A stretch of 64,000 bases of DNA from the NCBI GenBank assembly GCA_963708455.1, contig CAVPSQ010000001.1, positions 151,239 through 215,238 on the forward strand, in the 5' to 3' direction. The position numbers and the translations under genes were made by a program. Of this stretch, positions 49,469 through 58,283 are shown piece after piece (the stretch's first letter is position 1; the number at the start of each line of letters is the position of its first letter). Origin of the DNA: CAIMUS01 sp963708455. Lineage in GTDB: Bacteria > Pseudomonadota > Gammaproteobacteria > Competibacterales > Competibacteraceae. Under the pieces are notes generated by a model, which made no database searches, had not been told where the DNA came from, and saw nothing but the letters and a program-made list of their open reading frames with translations.

Positions 49469-50460
49469 AAGCCGGGCGCCACTCGATCATGGCGGTGTTA
49501 TTGCTCGCTGTAGCGTGTGCGGTGGTATTCAGTGCCGGCCTGGTGGGGTATCTCCGCCATGACACCCGCCGGTTCGCTGACCAGGCGATAGCGCTCTTGA
49601 GGCCCTACGCCGGGATAAGCTATAGCCATGTCAGTGTGTCGCTGTCGGGATCGGTGGGCATCGACGGGATCAGGATTCGATGGCAACAGGGAGAGGAGAT
49701 CCGCATCGGCTCGATCCAGCTTCATTCTTCCGCCATTTTTCCGCTGTCGGCAATCAAGCGGGCACTGCAAACAGGTCGATTGCCCCGCTCGGTATCGGTG
49801 TCTATCAGCGACCTTGAGTTACCTGTACGGAGCCGCCTGTTACAGCAGTGGTTGGGCGCCGCGACGAAGGAGGGAGAGACAACATTCAGGTACACCCGCT
49901 GCGGCGGTATCAAGGTATTTGGCCCCGAAGCACTGCAAGCGATGGGGTATCGGACCCTCTCCATGGACCTGCACGTGGGATACGATCTGGGCAAAGCCCC
50001 GGGCGAGGTGATGCTGAGGATAGCTCTCAAGGACATGCTGTCGGCAGAAGTCGTGATCGATCTGGTCCTCGCCGCCAATCCCCTCCTCCCGCAGGAACTG
50101 CTCAGCACACCGCCGCGCTTATCGAACGCCGTGCTGACGCTGGCCGATGACTCGCTGAACGCGCGCACCAACCGCCTGTGCGCCGCCAGCAGCGGCCTGA
50201 CGGTCGAGCACTATATCGATGCGCAGGTGCAGTTCTTTGCGGAATCGCTGCGCCGACAGGGGCTGTATGCAGGACCGGCACTGCTGGCAGCCTACCGGCG
50301 CTATCTGACCGCCGGCGAACGGATAGAGTTGAGTGTTCAACCTGATCGGCCTATCAGCAGTCATGAGCTACGGGTTCTCACGCCTAACGAAATCTTCCAA
50401 GTGCTCAAGGTCCAGTTCAAGGTGAATGGGACGGCGGTAAAGGATCTGGCTGTGGAATAA
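49465..50460 (+). CDS. Membrane-anchored periplasmic protein, unknown
   Basis: The protein has 331 residues. An N-terminal helix (IMAVLLLAVACAVVFSAGLV) is followed by a beta-rich domain: ISYSHVSVSLSGSVGIDGIR, IRIGSIQLHSSAIFP, GYRTLSMDLHVGYDLGKAPG. The pattern of short strands resembles AsmA/YdgA-type lipid-contact domains, a weak impression. The last ~35 codons (LRVLTPNEIFQVLKVQFKVN and after) recur as a second copy at 53211-53319. Confidence 0.55.
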   Translation: MKAGRHSIMAVLLLAVACAVVFSAGLVGYLRHDTRRFADQAIALLRPYAGISYSHVSVSLSGSVGIDGIRIRWQQGEEIRIGSIQLHSSAIFPLSAIKRALQTGRLPRSVSVSISDLELPVRSRLLQQWLGAATKEGETTFRYTRCGGIKVFGPEALQAMGYRTLSMDLHVGYDLGKAPGEVMLRIALKDMLSAEVVIDLVLAANPLLPQELLSTPPRLSNAVLTLADDSLNARTNRLCAASSGLTVEHYIDAQVQFFAESLRRQGLYAGPALLAAYRRYLTAGERIELSVQPDRPISSHELRVLTPNEIFQVLKVQFKVNGTAVKDLAVE

Positions 50461-50470
50461 GAGGTTAATA
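50362..50470 (+). repeat. 109-bp direct repeat, copy 1 (3' end of the 331-residue gene)
   Basis: CATGAGCTACGGGTTCTCAC to GTAAAGGATCTGGCTG and AAGAGGTTAATA is repeated at 53211-53319 with about nine differences. The IS element begins right at its end. Confidence 0.8.
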
Positions 50471-52094
50471 ATTGGACTTTGGACAAACCTCACTCTTTCC
50501 GCTTTGAAAAAGCGGTTATTCCGGAGGAACCGGAGAGGATTTCCGAGTGCCTCAAGCCGCCTTTTTAAGGGAAGACTGGCGTTTGAACACCACCGGTTGG
50601 CGCGGACGAGGAGCGGGACACTGTCCCGGTGCTCGCCCGGGGGAATTACCCCGCCGTTTGGGCAACTGGGCCGGTGTCCCAAGCTGCCGAATAATTCGCT
50701 CGAACTGCCGCTGCACCTGCCCTGGCCCCGGCACTGCCCGTGCGGACGTGGTGGCCGCGTAGCGCTCCCACGGTCTGGGTAACCAGACCGCCAAGGGAGC
50801 GGCCAGCCATAGCTGGATGTAGGCCAGACAGACCCACTGCCACCAGTGCTCCTCGTGCTCGACACACGGCGTCTGATACCGGTCCAACAGTAGCTTGGTC
50901 TTGCCAAACCGGAAGAAGTGTTCCAGATCATAGCGCTGACAGTACGCCTGATACGCCTGCACCAGGGAGATCTCCCGCCGCCGCGAACCCAGCACCAGCA
51001 ACCACAGCGGCCGTTGAAACCGCGGCTTACCCTGCGCATCCGTCACCGTGGCGCGGATCAAGTCGAACGGCCGGTTATGCATCGGTGCGTCGTGCTTGCC
51101 ACTCATCCGCAGATCATACCAGCGGTGCAGCTGGACCCGCCAGCGTCGCCCCGGCCGGCTGTACCCGTCGAGTTCCGCCGTGTCGTCCGGGGGACCCAAG
51201 GTCGCTGCTTGTGACAGTTTGACCGGCTCACCATACCACCACGGATGACCCGGTCCCGAGTGGGTGCCGGGAGGGGGCGCCCGGTACAGCGTCCGGTTGG
51301 CTGCCAACCGCGCGATCACCACATGCGGCTCATAGCCGCCGACTGGACTCAGGTAGCCGGCTTGGCTGTAGTACGAGTCGACCACTTCTACGCTTAGCTC
51401 CTGACTCAACGGCAGCAGTGGGTGGGTCAACACCCCCACCATCGGCGCTACCGCTACCTCCCGTGCCTTCTTCGCGGTGGGCACTCGCTCACAGCGGAGG
51501 GGCACGACCCAGGGCGCCTCCCGCGGACCCCGTTCCGGCAACAGGGCCAACACCGAGTAGCGGTGTCCTACCCCAATCGGCTTATTGCCCGGCGCCGGGT
51601 TCGGGTAATAGACCACGCCGCGGTCCATCAACGTCTCGGCAAAAGGTCGCACCGCTGGCGTGGTATCGAGCCCCAGCAGCCAGAAGGGACGCGCGGCTGG
51701 ACGCGGCAGCGCCTCCGCGATTAACCCCACCCAGTCCACCGGGGTCGCACCCGTAGCCGCGGGCACCATCTCCGCATTGGCCCCCCTCAGCTGCAGGTTA
51801 TCCACCCCATCATGCAGGCTGCTATACTGCCGGGTAAAGGGGGCGTTAAGACTCGACTCCACCACCGACTGAGCGGTCGTGTTCCCACTCAGACTGTCCA
51901 GCAGGTTGAAAAGGGCATCTGCCCGGTAAACCAACGCGTCATACAGCCGTTGCCGGAAGTTCACCAGAGACTCCAGCAACTGCTTCGGTGAGTTGTTTTA
52001 ATATCGTTCAGTCTCCTTGCTTTGGTTGATAACATTCTCACTTTATGAGACTGAACGATTTTTTCCTGTCAGTTAAGTTTGTCCAAAGTCCAAT
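50471..52094 (-). mobile_element. Complete insertion sequence with 5-bp target duplication
   Basis: The 1624-bp element has perfect 18-bp inverted repeats (ATTGGACTTTGGACAAAC at 50471-50488, complement at 52077-52094) and is flanked by TAATA on both sides (50466-50470, 52095-52099). It contains one transposase gene. Confidence 0.88.
50552..51979 (-). CDS. DDE transposase (NF041680/IS701-like)
   Basis: The protein has 475 residues. DDE-type acidic residues: WLLGLDTTPAVRPFAETLMD, VEVVDSYYSQAGYLSP, and the C-terminal YDLEHFFRFGKTKLLLDRYQ with Glu followed by TP, characteristic of IS701-like transposases of the NF041680 kind. Intact within a complete IS. Confidence 0.8.
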   Translation of the reverse strand: MLESLVNFRQRLYDALVYRADALFNLLDSLSGNTTAQSVVESSLNAPFTRQYSSLHDGVDNLQLRGANAEMVPAATGATPVDWVGLIAEALPRPAARPFWLLGLDTTPAVRPFAETLMDRGVVYYPNPAPGNKPIGVGHRYSVLALLPERGPREAPWVVPLRCERVPTAKKAREVAVAPMVGVLTHPLLPLSQELSVEVVDSYYSQAGYLSPVGGYEPHVVIARLAANRTLYRAPPPGTHSGPGHPWWYGEPVKLSQAATLGPPDDTAELDGYSRPGRRWRVQLHRWYDLRMSGKHDAPMHNRPFDLIRATVTDAQGKPRFQRPLWLLVLGSRRREISLVQAYQAYCQRYDLEHFFRFGKTKLLLDRYQTPCVEHEEHWWQWVCLAYIQLWLAAPLAVWLPRPWERYAATTSARAVPGPGQVQRQFERIIRQLGTPAQLPKRRGNSPGRAPGQCPAPRPRQPVVFKRQSSLKKAA

Positions 52095-52201
52095 TAATAA
52101 GAGCTTTCTGGCTTCGTCCGGGCTACGGGTTATCCCTCTTATTTTTTGTAGACACAGAATTATGTGTTACCCTTTTTCCAGTGTTTCTGGGAGGGTCAAT
52201 C

Positions 52202-52552
52202 ATGGCCGGCACGACGGTTAACTTTACCGGCGCCATCGACCGCGACCTGCTCAAGCGGGCTAAGATTGTGGCTGCCAAGAGTGATACTTCGGTGAATGCG
52301 CTGTTGAATGCGCAACTCCGCTATCTGGTGGAAACCTACGAGGCGGGCGAGGCGGCCCGTAACGAGAACTATGCCGCGCTGCTGGCGTTCTCGCTGGGTC
52401 GGCTGGATGACCAAGCCGTCATGAAGAAGCTGGGCATCGACAGCGAAGAAGACCTGTTTCTGCTGATGGTACAGGCTCATCTGCCGATGCCACGCCTGCC
52501 GGAGGCGGAAACCCGCAAGATGGTGGATGCCTTGCATCAGTTGGCTGGATAG
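52202..52552 (+). CDS. Antitoxin partner of a PIN toxin
   Basis: The protein has 116 residues. The N-terminal MAGTTVNFTGAIDRDLLKRA, KIVAAKSDTSVNALLNAQLR looks like a ribbon-helix-helix. The C-terminal part (EEDLFLLMVQAHLPMPRLPE) should contact the toxin. GGGAGG precedes ATG 52202. The next gene starts 6 bp later. Confidence 0.65.
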   Translation: MAGTTVNFTGAIDRDLLKRAKIVAAKSDTSVNALLNAQLRYLVETYEAGEAARNENYAALLAFSLGRLDDQAVMKKLGIDSEEDLFLLMVQAHLPMPRLPEAETRKMVDALHQLAG

Positions 52553-52557
52553 GTGCC

Positions 52558-53079
52558 GTGCCGATTCTGGCGCCAGATGCCGGGCCGCTGATCACCCTAG
52601 CCTACGCCGGCCGGTTGGACTTGCTGCAACGGCCGGGCTGGCCGGTACATGCAGTGGACATGGTGCTGCATGAGGTGACCCGCAACCAGACGCCCACCAG
52701 CGAGGCGATTGCCGCTTTTGTCAAGGAGCAAGCCTTGACGGTGGTGACCACCGAGGTCTGGCGGCGTTACCAGCAGCGTCTGGCCGATGCCGCTGCCGGC
52801 AAGGGTGCGCCACCGCGCAAGGCGGGTTTGGGCGAACTGGCCATTCAGGAATACATGACCCGGCTCGGGCTGGAAGAACCTGCTGTGCCTGCCGTATTCC
52901 TGTTTGAGGATCACAAGATTGCGCGGGCGAGTTTTGATCTGCCCGACAGCGCGCGCCGAGTCTCCACCCGCGCTTATCTCTATTTTCTGGAGGAAAGGGG
53001 CTGGATTGCCTCGGCAGAGGAGATCGAGCGCCGCGCTATCCAGAATGGCCGCCGCTTTTCGCGGATTCGCTTTCCGTAA
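52558..53079 (+). CDS. PIN-fold toxin (DUF3368-related)
   Basis: The protein has 173 residues from GTG. ILAPDAGPLITLAYAGRLDL carries the first Asp; VDMVLHEVTRNQTPTSEAIA, GLGELAIQEYMTRL (Glu) and FLFEDHKIARASFDLPD (Asp) complete a PIN-like set. It forms an operon with the preceding antitoxin gene. Probably an RNase. Confidence 0.7.
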   Translation: MPILAPDAGPLITLAYAGRLDLLQRPGWPVHAVDMVLHEVTRNQTPTSEAIAAFVKEQALTVVTTEVWRRYQQRLADAAAGKGAPPRKAGLGELAIQEYMTRLGLEEPAVPAVFLFEDHKIARASFDLPDSARRVSTRAYLYFLEERGWIASAEEIERRAIQNGRRFSRIRFP

Positions 53080-53089
53080 CCAGCCAACA

Positions 53090-53138
53090 TAGCCCGTAGC
53101 CTGAACGAAGCGGAGCTTGCGGGGGGTAATTCAGGTTA
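53090..53138 (+). repeat. REP-like repeat, family A, copy 4 (diverged)
   Basis: AGCCCGTAGCCTGAACGAAG, CGGAGCTTGCGGGG, AATTCAGGTT follows the family plan seen at 2602-2649. A half copy (CTTCGTCCGGGCTACGGG) is at 52113-52130. Confidence 0.5.
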
Positions 53139-53210
53139 AGCTGGCTTCGAGACGTCCTTCATTTGGTCGTCTATCCGGCAGAACAAGTCGATGATCAAGT
53201 CTTCGGTAGT

Positions 53211-53319
53211 CATGAACTACGGGTTCTCACACCGACCGAAATCTTCCAAGTGCTGAATGTCCAGTTCAAGGTGAATGGGAAGGCGGTAAAGGATCTGGCT
53301 GTGGGGTAAGAGGTTAATA
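53211..53319 (+). repeat. 109-bp direct repeat, copy 2
   Basis: Second copy of the 3' end of the 331-residue gene. Upstream sequence is unrelated to that gene, so only its tail is present. The copies flank the IS and the TA pair. Confidence 0.8.
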
Positions 53320-53329
53320 ACAGCTTCCC

Positions 53330-53580
53330 AATATCATCATCAGCAACACTGTGCTCTACGGCGCCACCGGCAGCGGCGACACCAGCGCCGACTGTGTCGG
53401 CATGGCGGTGTGGCAGGGTACCCGCTCGGTGGTGCAACTGGAACTGTTGCCCAAGCTGCCGGTACGGGAGAACAAGTGGCTGACTTGGACGCACTGGCCG
53501 CTGAAACTCAGGACCTCGACCTCGCACCAAGAGGACTACGAACGTGACTGAGCCATCGGTACCAAAGTCTTCCTAGAGCG
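53330..53580 (+). pseudogene. gltD: gltD (glutamate synthase small subunit) fragment
   Basis: GSGDTSADCVGMAVWQGTRS, VVQLELLPKLPVRENK, WPLKLRTSTSHQEDYERD and, after an in-frame TGA where Trp is expected, AIGTKVFLER match the NADPH-binding part of GltD (VIGGGDTGxDCVGT...QLELLP). Only about 80 of ~470 codons remain. It is a chromosomal remnant next to the duplicated plasmid segment. Confidence 0.75.
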
Positions 53581-53639
53581 TTAACCGGTTTGAATAAAGG
53601 CAGCCAAATTGGTCCACCTGGGAGACAAATGCTCCCAAA

Positions 53640-53981
53640 ATGACCGTCCTGGGAGCGCTGGCGTCCTCGCCGGCTAACGGAAGTGCCTGGTCGCGTGTCT
53701 CTCAGGCTGGTCGTCGCGGGTCGCTGCGACCGAAGCTGGCGAGGATGCCGACGCTTGGACGGCAATCGCTGTTTATCAACGCGCTGCTGGCCGATCTGGC
53801 AGCGGCGCTGCTGTACGAGTTATTCACCAGCGGTGTGCTGGAGCATCACGGTTATCTGGTTGACCTGAAAAGTGGGGTCGTACCGCTCAAGATCGATGCG
53901 GCGGCCTGGGCGTTCATGGGCTATGGAGACGCGCTGATTCCGCCTGACGAGCCGTCCAACCTTCAGCCAGCACGCAGTTAA
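53640..53981 (+). CDS. Hypothetical ORF
   Basis: The first ~20 codons overlap a CTGGGAGCGCTGGCGTCCTCGCC-like extragenic repeat. The remainder (FINALLADLAAALLYELFTS, GVLEHHGYLVDLKSGVVPLK) may be a fragment of a real protein. No family is recognised. Confidence 0.25.
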   Translation: MTVLGALASSPANGSAWSRVSQAGRRGSLRPKLARMPTLGRQSLFINALLADLAAALLYELFTSGVLEHHGYLVDLKSGVVPLKIDAAAWAFMGYGDALIPPDEPSNLQPARS

Positions 53982-54383
53982 TCACGGTCCGGGATCCGCT
54001 CGGCCCGCACGAACTCCGCCGCTGGCAGCAGCCATGCCAGGCGCGTCCGCCACGTGCCCTCATCGTCCGGTTCGGTCTGGCAGTGAAAAGTCGCCTGACG
54101 ATCCTGCCCGTTCAGCCGGAAATGAACGACTGTCCTGGCCGCGTTGGCGGTCTGAGGGGCAATGTCTTCACAGCCACAGCGGGCGTGATGGCCGAGGCCT
54201 TCGATGCGATACCGCTGGCCGGACCGGGGTAGATTGGTTCTGGCCCACTCGAGCAGCGGCTGTTTATCGTCGCACAGCAACAGTCTGCTTCCATACCCAT
54301 TGATGGGACGTCGCCTGCGCCCGTCGCTCGTAGGTATAGGGTCGCTTAATGACCTGGTAGGAACCGACCAGCAGCGCAAACAT
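53978..54383 (-). pseudogene. Hypothetical protein, frameshifted
   Basis: The N-terminus MFALLVGSYQVIKRPYTYER begins at ATG 54383 behind GGGAGAAAG. Near 54300 the coding moves one frame to LLLCDDKQPLLEWARTNLPR, YRIEGLGHHARCGCEDIA, VHFRLNGQDRQATFHCQTEP. Length 3n+1 indicates one extra base. Unrecognised; a Cys-containing cytosolic protein of about 134 residues. Confidence 0.45.
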
Positions 54384-54941
54384 GGCTTTCTCCCGAGTTA
54401 TTTATCTCCTTGCTATTGTCGGCCCATTTGGAAAGATGCAACCCTCCCGCCAGTTGAACATATTGCCTGAAGCGATGCAAACTACTGCCGGTCAATCTCT
54501 CGCCTGACCCGCCTTCAGGTGCTATGATGTAACTCGATGTTTTTATTATGATGTGCTTAAAAAATCGAGACATCATCTGGCAACCAGCGGACTTTGCACC
54601 CCCAGCGGTAGGTAATGCCTCAGGCTGGCGCGCCGCCTGGCGTGGGACCGACTGCCAGCACCGTCGCCCTGAAATTCGAGAACATTCTGCATGACGAAGT
54701 CACATATAAGGAAACCAATCAGATGAAACGCCTCCTGTTCCTTGAGCTTGATCTGTCTTTCTAAGAGCACACTGAACAGGCCGCCTCACCTGAGAGGGAT
54801 GTCCAATAACACCCGCCATAACAAGACCGTCTCTGGCCAGTACTGAACCGTCGCGCCTTGGCACGCCGAGAGTAAGCCGGCCCCGACTGGGAACAGGGGC
54901 GGGGTTGATTTCTGGCGGCGGTCGTCCTACTCCTGTTCCCG
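54384..54941. other. Region without supported gene
   Basis: Several short ORFs on both strands, none with recognisable motifs. The signal-peptide-like codons of the next gene begin at about 54915 after an in-frame TGA. Confidence 0.4.
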
Positions 54942-55804
54942 GTGACGCCGGTCGCCGCAGAACCGATTCCCCGACAGGTGATTGTTCTGCTCAACCCCGC
55001 CGACAACGCCCAGCAGCGCTGTTTCCAAGCCTTCCAGAGCCGACTGGTCACGCTGAGTAAGCCTGTCGAGATCATCCAGCAAGGGAGTGCTACCGCTCCC
55101 CCGACGGGCGAGCTGGTCGTGGCGGTCGGTACACGAGCCTGTTTGAGTACATTGGATAGCCAGCCCAAGGTTCCGGTCGTCTGTACCCTGGTCCCGCGTC
55201 TGGCCATCGCCGAGGCCCTGTCGAAGTCTCCCGGCCAGGCCACCGCTCTGTACCTGGATCAGCCGTTCGAGCGGCAATTGGAACTGCTCAAGCGGGTGTT
55301 GCCCTACGCCAGGGAGGTGGGTTTCATCGCCGGACCGACTTCCCAGGGGGTGGAGCCGGAACTGGCCCAAGCGCTGCGGGACAAAGGACTGCGCCTGCAC
55401 AGCCAGCCGTACCACAGCGGCGACAATATCGTCAGCGTGCTGCAGCGCTTCGATCACATCGATGTCGTGCTGACCTATCCCGATCCGGTGGTGTTCAGCC
55501 CTGAGAACATCTATCCTCTCCTGCTGACGACCTATCACCAGAACATCCCGACGCTGGGTTTTTCCAGCGCCTTCGTGGACGCCGGCGCCCTGACTGCCGT
55601 ATTTTCCACCCCGGAGCAACTGGGCGTTCAGACCGCCGAGACCGTTGCCCAGTGGTTATCGCCACCGGGCAATGGCCCCGCCCGCAATATCCCCGGCAGT
55701 TCACTGTGCGAACCAACGCTCAGGTGGCCAAGTCGCTGCGGCTGACGCTACCGTCCGAGCAGGACCTGCAACGCCAGTTGACGGTGCTGGAGAAACACCC
55801 ATGA
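54942..55804 (+). CDS. ABC-type substrate-binding protein, sensor-associated; 3' frameshift
   Basis: About 287 residues. The pattern is that of PF04392-type periplasmic binding proteins: RQVIVLLNPADNAQQRCFQA, ELVVAVGTRACLSTL, KVPVVCTLVPRLAI, ALYLDQPFERQLELLKRVLP, VLTYPDPVVFSPENIYPLLL. Near 55695 coding moves to the frame FTVRTNAQVAKSLRLTLPSE, ending QRQLTVLEKHP at 55804 and overlapping the kinase ATG. A hydrophobic stretch before GTG 54942 suggests the true signal peptide starts upstream and is also broken. It probably presents a ligand to the adjacent kinase. Confidence 0.7.
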
Positions 55805-57876
55805 GACACCTTGGAATTCGCGCCAAGGTGCTGTTACTGGCGCTGATACCCGCCACCGTCAGCGCGTTGCTGCTGGGCGGTTATCAACTGCTGACAGCGA
55901 CGCAGGCGCTGCAACAGGCGCTGGACGAGCGGGGCCAGGCGATCGTGGATCAACTGGCGCCAGCCGCGGAATACGCCGTCTTTTCCGGCCATACGCCGGT
56001 GCTCGAGCAACTGGCCCAGGCCGTCTTGCAGCGAACAGGACGTCATCGGCGTGACGATTCGCGCAGACCGATAACCAAGTGCTGGTGCAGCGCACCCAGG
56101 CCGAGTGCGGGCCAGGCGGAGGACGCGGCCTTCCAGGGACGCACTTTTACCGCCCTCATTCGCCGCACGGCGATTCCCGTGACGGAGGCGTTTGCCACGG
56201 AAGCCGCCGCCACCAGCCCGTCGATCCTCGGCCGGGTCGACGTCGTGCTGTCCACCCAGGCCACCGCACAGCGCCAGCAGAGAGTCATCCGCACCAGCCT
56301 GCTGCTCTTGCTGGGCTGTCTGGGGATCGCCGGCGCGGTCGGCGGAGCGCTGGGCCGCCAGATCACGACCCCGATTCTGCGGCTGGAAACCACGGTTCAC
56401 CGCCTGCAGGAAGGCGATCTGGCGACCCGGCTGGAGGTTCGCTCGACCGGGGAGTTGGGAAATCTGGAAACCGGCGTTAATGCCATGGCTGCCGCCCTGC
56501 AAGCTTCGCATCGGGATCTGGAGCAACGCATCGCCCTGGCCACGCAGGAACTGCGCGCCGCGCTGGCGGAACGGGCCAGCCGTCACCGTGAACTGGAGGA
56601 AGCCCATCGCCAGGCCGAGCAGGCGGCTCGCGTCAAAGCCGAGTTTCTGGCGAACATGAGCCATGAGATCCGCACCCCGCTTCATGGGGTGATCGGTTTT
56701 ATCTCGCTGCTGACGCAGACGGCGTTATCGGCGACCCAAGCCACCTATGTCAATGCCTTGCAGACCGCGGCCAACAGCCTGCTGGTCACCATCAACAGCA
56801 TTCTGGACTTTTCCAAGCTGGAAGCCGGTAAGGTGACCCTGGCGCAGCAGCCGTTCGCTCTGCGCGAGACCCTCACCGCCGCCGTCCACCTGTTCATCCC
56901 CCTGGCAGAGGCCAAGGGGTTGGCGCTGTCTCTGGACCTGCCCCCGGATCTGCCCTCGCCCGTGAGCGGCGATGCCCAGCGTCTCACCCAGATCGTCGGC
57001 AACCTCGTCAGCAATGCCATCAAATTTACCTATCGCGGCGAAGTGAGTGTCGCCGCGCAACGGCGGGATGCCGCACCCGGCAAGGTCGGCTTGCGTCTGA
57101 CCGTCCGCGATACCGGTATCGGCATTGCGCCGGAAGATCAGCCAACGCTGTTCGAAGCCTTCAATCAGATCGATGCCTCCACCACCCGGCAGCAAGGCGG
57201 GACCGGCCTGGGGCTGGCCATCTGCCAGCAGTTGGTCGCCCTGATGGGAGGACAGATCACCGTGGAGAGCCAGGCCGGGGTCGGTACGGCTTTTCACGTC
57301 ACGCTGGATTTCCAGACGCCGGAGCAGCAGGAACCGAACCCATCCCCGGTGGACGCTGCCGGTACAATCCCCACCGTCCTGCCCGCTGCCGTGAACCAAA
57401 GAACTGGCCTCGGGTGGAGAGAACAGGAAAGAAATACGGTCTCACGATCAGGCGCCGCCGCCGCTGCTTCCCATCGCCAGCCACTGACCGGCGGGGCGGC
57501 TCAGCCAGGACCACGGGTCCTGGTGGTCGATGACCAGGAATTAAACCAATTGCTGGCGCAACTGGTGCTCGAAGACCTGGATGCTGTCGTCGATCTCGCC
57601 AGCAACGGCTGGGAGGCGCTGGCCGCCTGCCAGCGCACTCGCTATGACCTGATCCTGATGGATGTGCGCCTGCCGGGCATGGACGGCCTGGAAACGACCC
57701 GTGCCATCCGGCAACTGGCCGGCAATCCCAACCAGCGGATTCCGATCATCGCTCTGACCGCCGATGTGCTGCACGAAACGCCGGAAGCGCTGCGGGCGGC
57801 CGGCATGACTGACATTCTCTACAAACCTATCCAAGCCGAGGATTTGAAAACCCGGTTTCAGCACTGGTGTGAGTGA
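55801..57876 (+). CDS. Hybrid sensor histidine kinase (BarA-like)
   Basis: The protein has 691 residues. Membrane helices at about 8-30 and 163-185 frame a periplasmic sensor part. HAMP follows (PILRLETTVHRLQEGDLATR), a coiled coil, HisKA with the phospho-His H288 (FLANMSHEIRTPLHGVIGF), HATPase (NLVSNAIKF, DTGIGIAPED, GGTGLGLAICQQL), and a receiver domain with D621 (LILMDVRLPGMDG) and Lys in ILYKPI. Residues about 78-108 look scrambled: other frames read EQDVIGVTIRA and DNQVLVQRTQAE, so compensating indels are likely there. It receives input from the upstream binding protein. Confidence 0.9.
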   Translation: MRHLGIRAKVLLLALIPATVSALLLGGYQLLTATQALQQALDERGQAIVDQLAPAAEYAVFSGHTPVLEQLAQAVLQRTGRHRRDDSRRPITKCWCSAPRPSAGQAEDAAFQGRTFTALIRRTAIPVTEAFATEAAATSPSILGRVDVVLSTQATAQRQQRVIRTSLLLLLGCLGIAGAVGGALGRQITTPILRLETTVHRLQEGDLATRLEVRSTGELGNLETGVNAMAAALQASHRDLEQRIALATQELRAALAERASRHRELEEAHRQAEQAARVKAEFLANMSHEIRTPLHGVIGFISLLTQTALSATQATYVNALQTAANSLLVTINSILDFSKLEAGKVTLAQQPFALRETLTAAVHLFIPLAEAKGLALSLDLPPDLPSPVSGDAQRLTQIVGNLVSNAIKFTYRGEVSVAAQRRDAAPGKVGLRLTVRDTGIGIAPEDQPTLFEAFNQIDASTTRQQGGTGLGLAICQQLVALMGGQITVESQAGVGTAFHVTLDFQTPEQQEPNPSPVDAAGTIPTVLPAAVNQRTGLGWREQERNTVSRSGAAAAASHRQPLTGGAAQPGPRVLVVDDQELNQLLAQLVLEDLDAVVDLASNGWEALAACQRTRYDLILMDVRLPGMDGLETTRAIRQLAGNPNQRIPIIALTADVLHETPEALRAAGMTDILYKPIQAEDLKTRFQHWCE

Positions 57877-57884
57877 CCTTCTGC

Positions 57885-58283
57885 ATGATGACATCTGACC
57901 TTTCCAAGACAATGACCTTCAACCCGCCTCATGGCGCGGTGCTCGATACGGCCTACCTGGCGCGGCTCAATCTCGCCGCCCGGCCGGAGCGCCTGCGTCG
58001 TCTGATCGCCACTTTTGAAGCTTCCAGCGACCAACAGTTGCAAGGACTTGAACAGGCCATCGCGACAGAGGATCATGACGCCTACGCCCAGTGGCTGCAC
58101 GATCTGCGCGCCTCCTCACTCAATCTGGGCGCATTGCGCTTGAAACAGGCCAGCGCGCAGGCAGAGACAGCCACCGATCGAGTGACACGACGGCGGCAAT
58201 TGGCCGACATCCAGCAGGCGCTCCAGCAAACGCGGGCCGCACTGCTTGATTACGAGCGCTCGCTCGGGGAGCAGGCCAGATGA
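57885..58283 (+). CDS. HPt phosphotransfer protein
   Basis: The protein has 132 residues. The HPt signature WLHDLRASSLNLGALRL contains the phospho-accepting His (H72). Helical bundle length is normal. It would relay phosphate from the receiver of the preceding kinase to the REC-ANTAR protein. It overlaps the next ATG by 4 bp. A GTG at 57873 is an alternative start. Confidence 0.8.
   Translation: MMTSDLSKTMTFNPPHGAVLDTAYLARLNLAARPERLRRLIATFEASSDQQLQGLEQAIATEDHDAYAQWLHDLRASSLNLGALRLKQASAQAETATDRVTRRRQLADIQQALQQTRAALLDYERSLGEQAR

Noticed and set aside
53640..53981. Calling this ORF a confident gene
   Set aside because: Its beginning is an extragenic repeat and no family is recognised, so it is kept only at low confidence.
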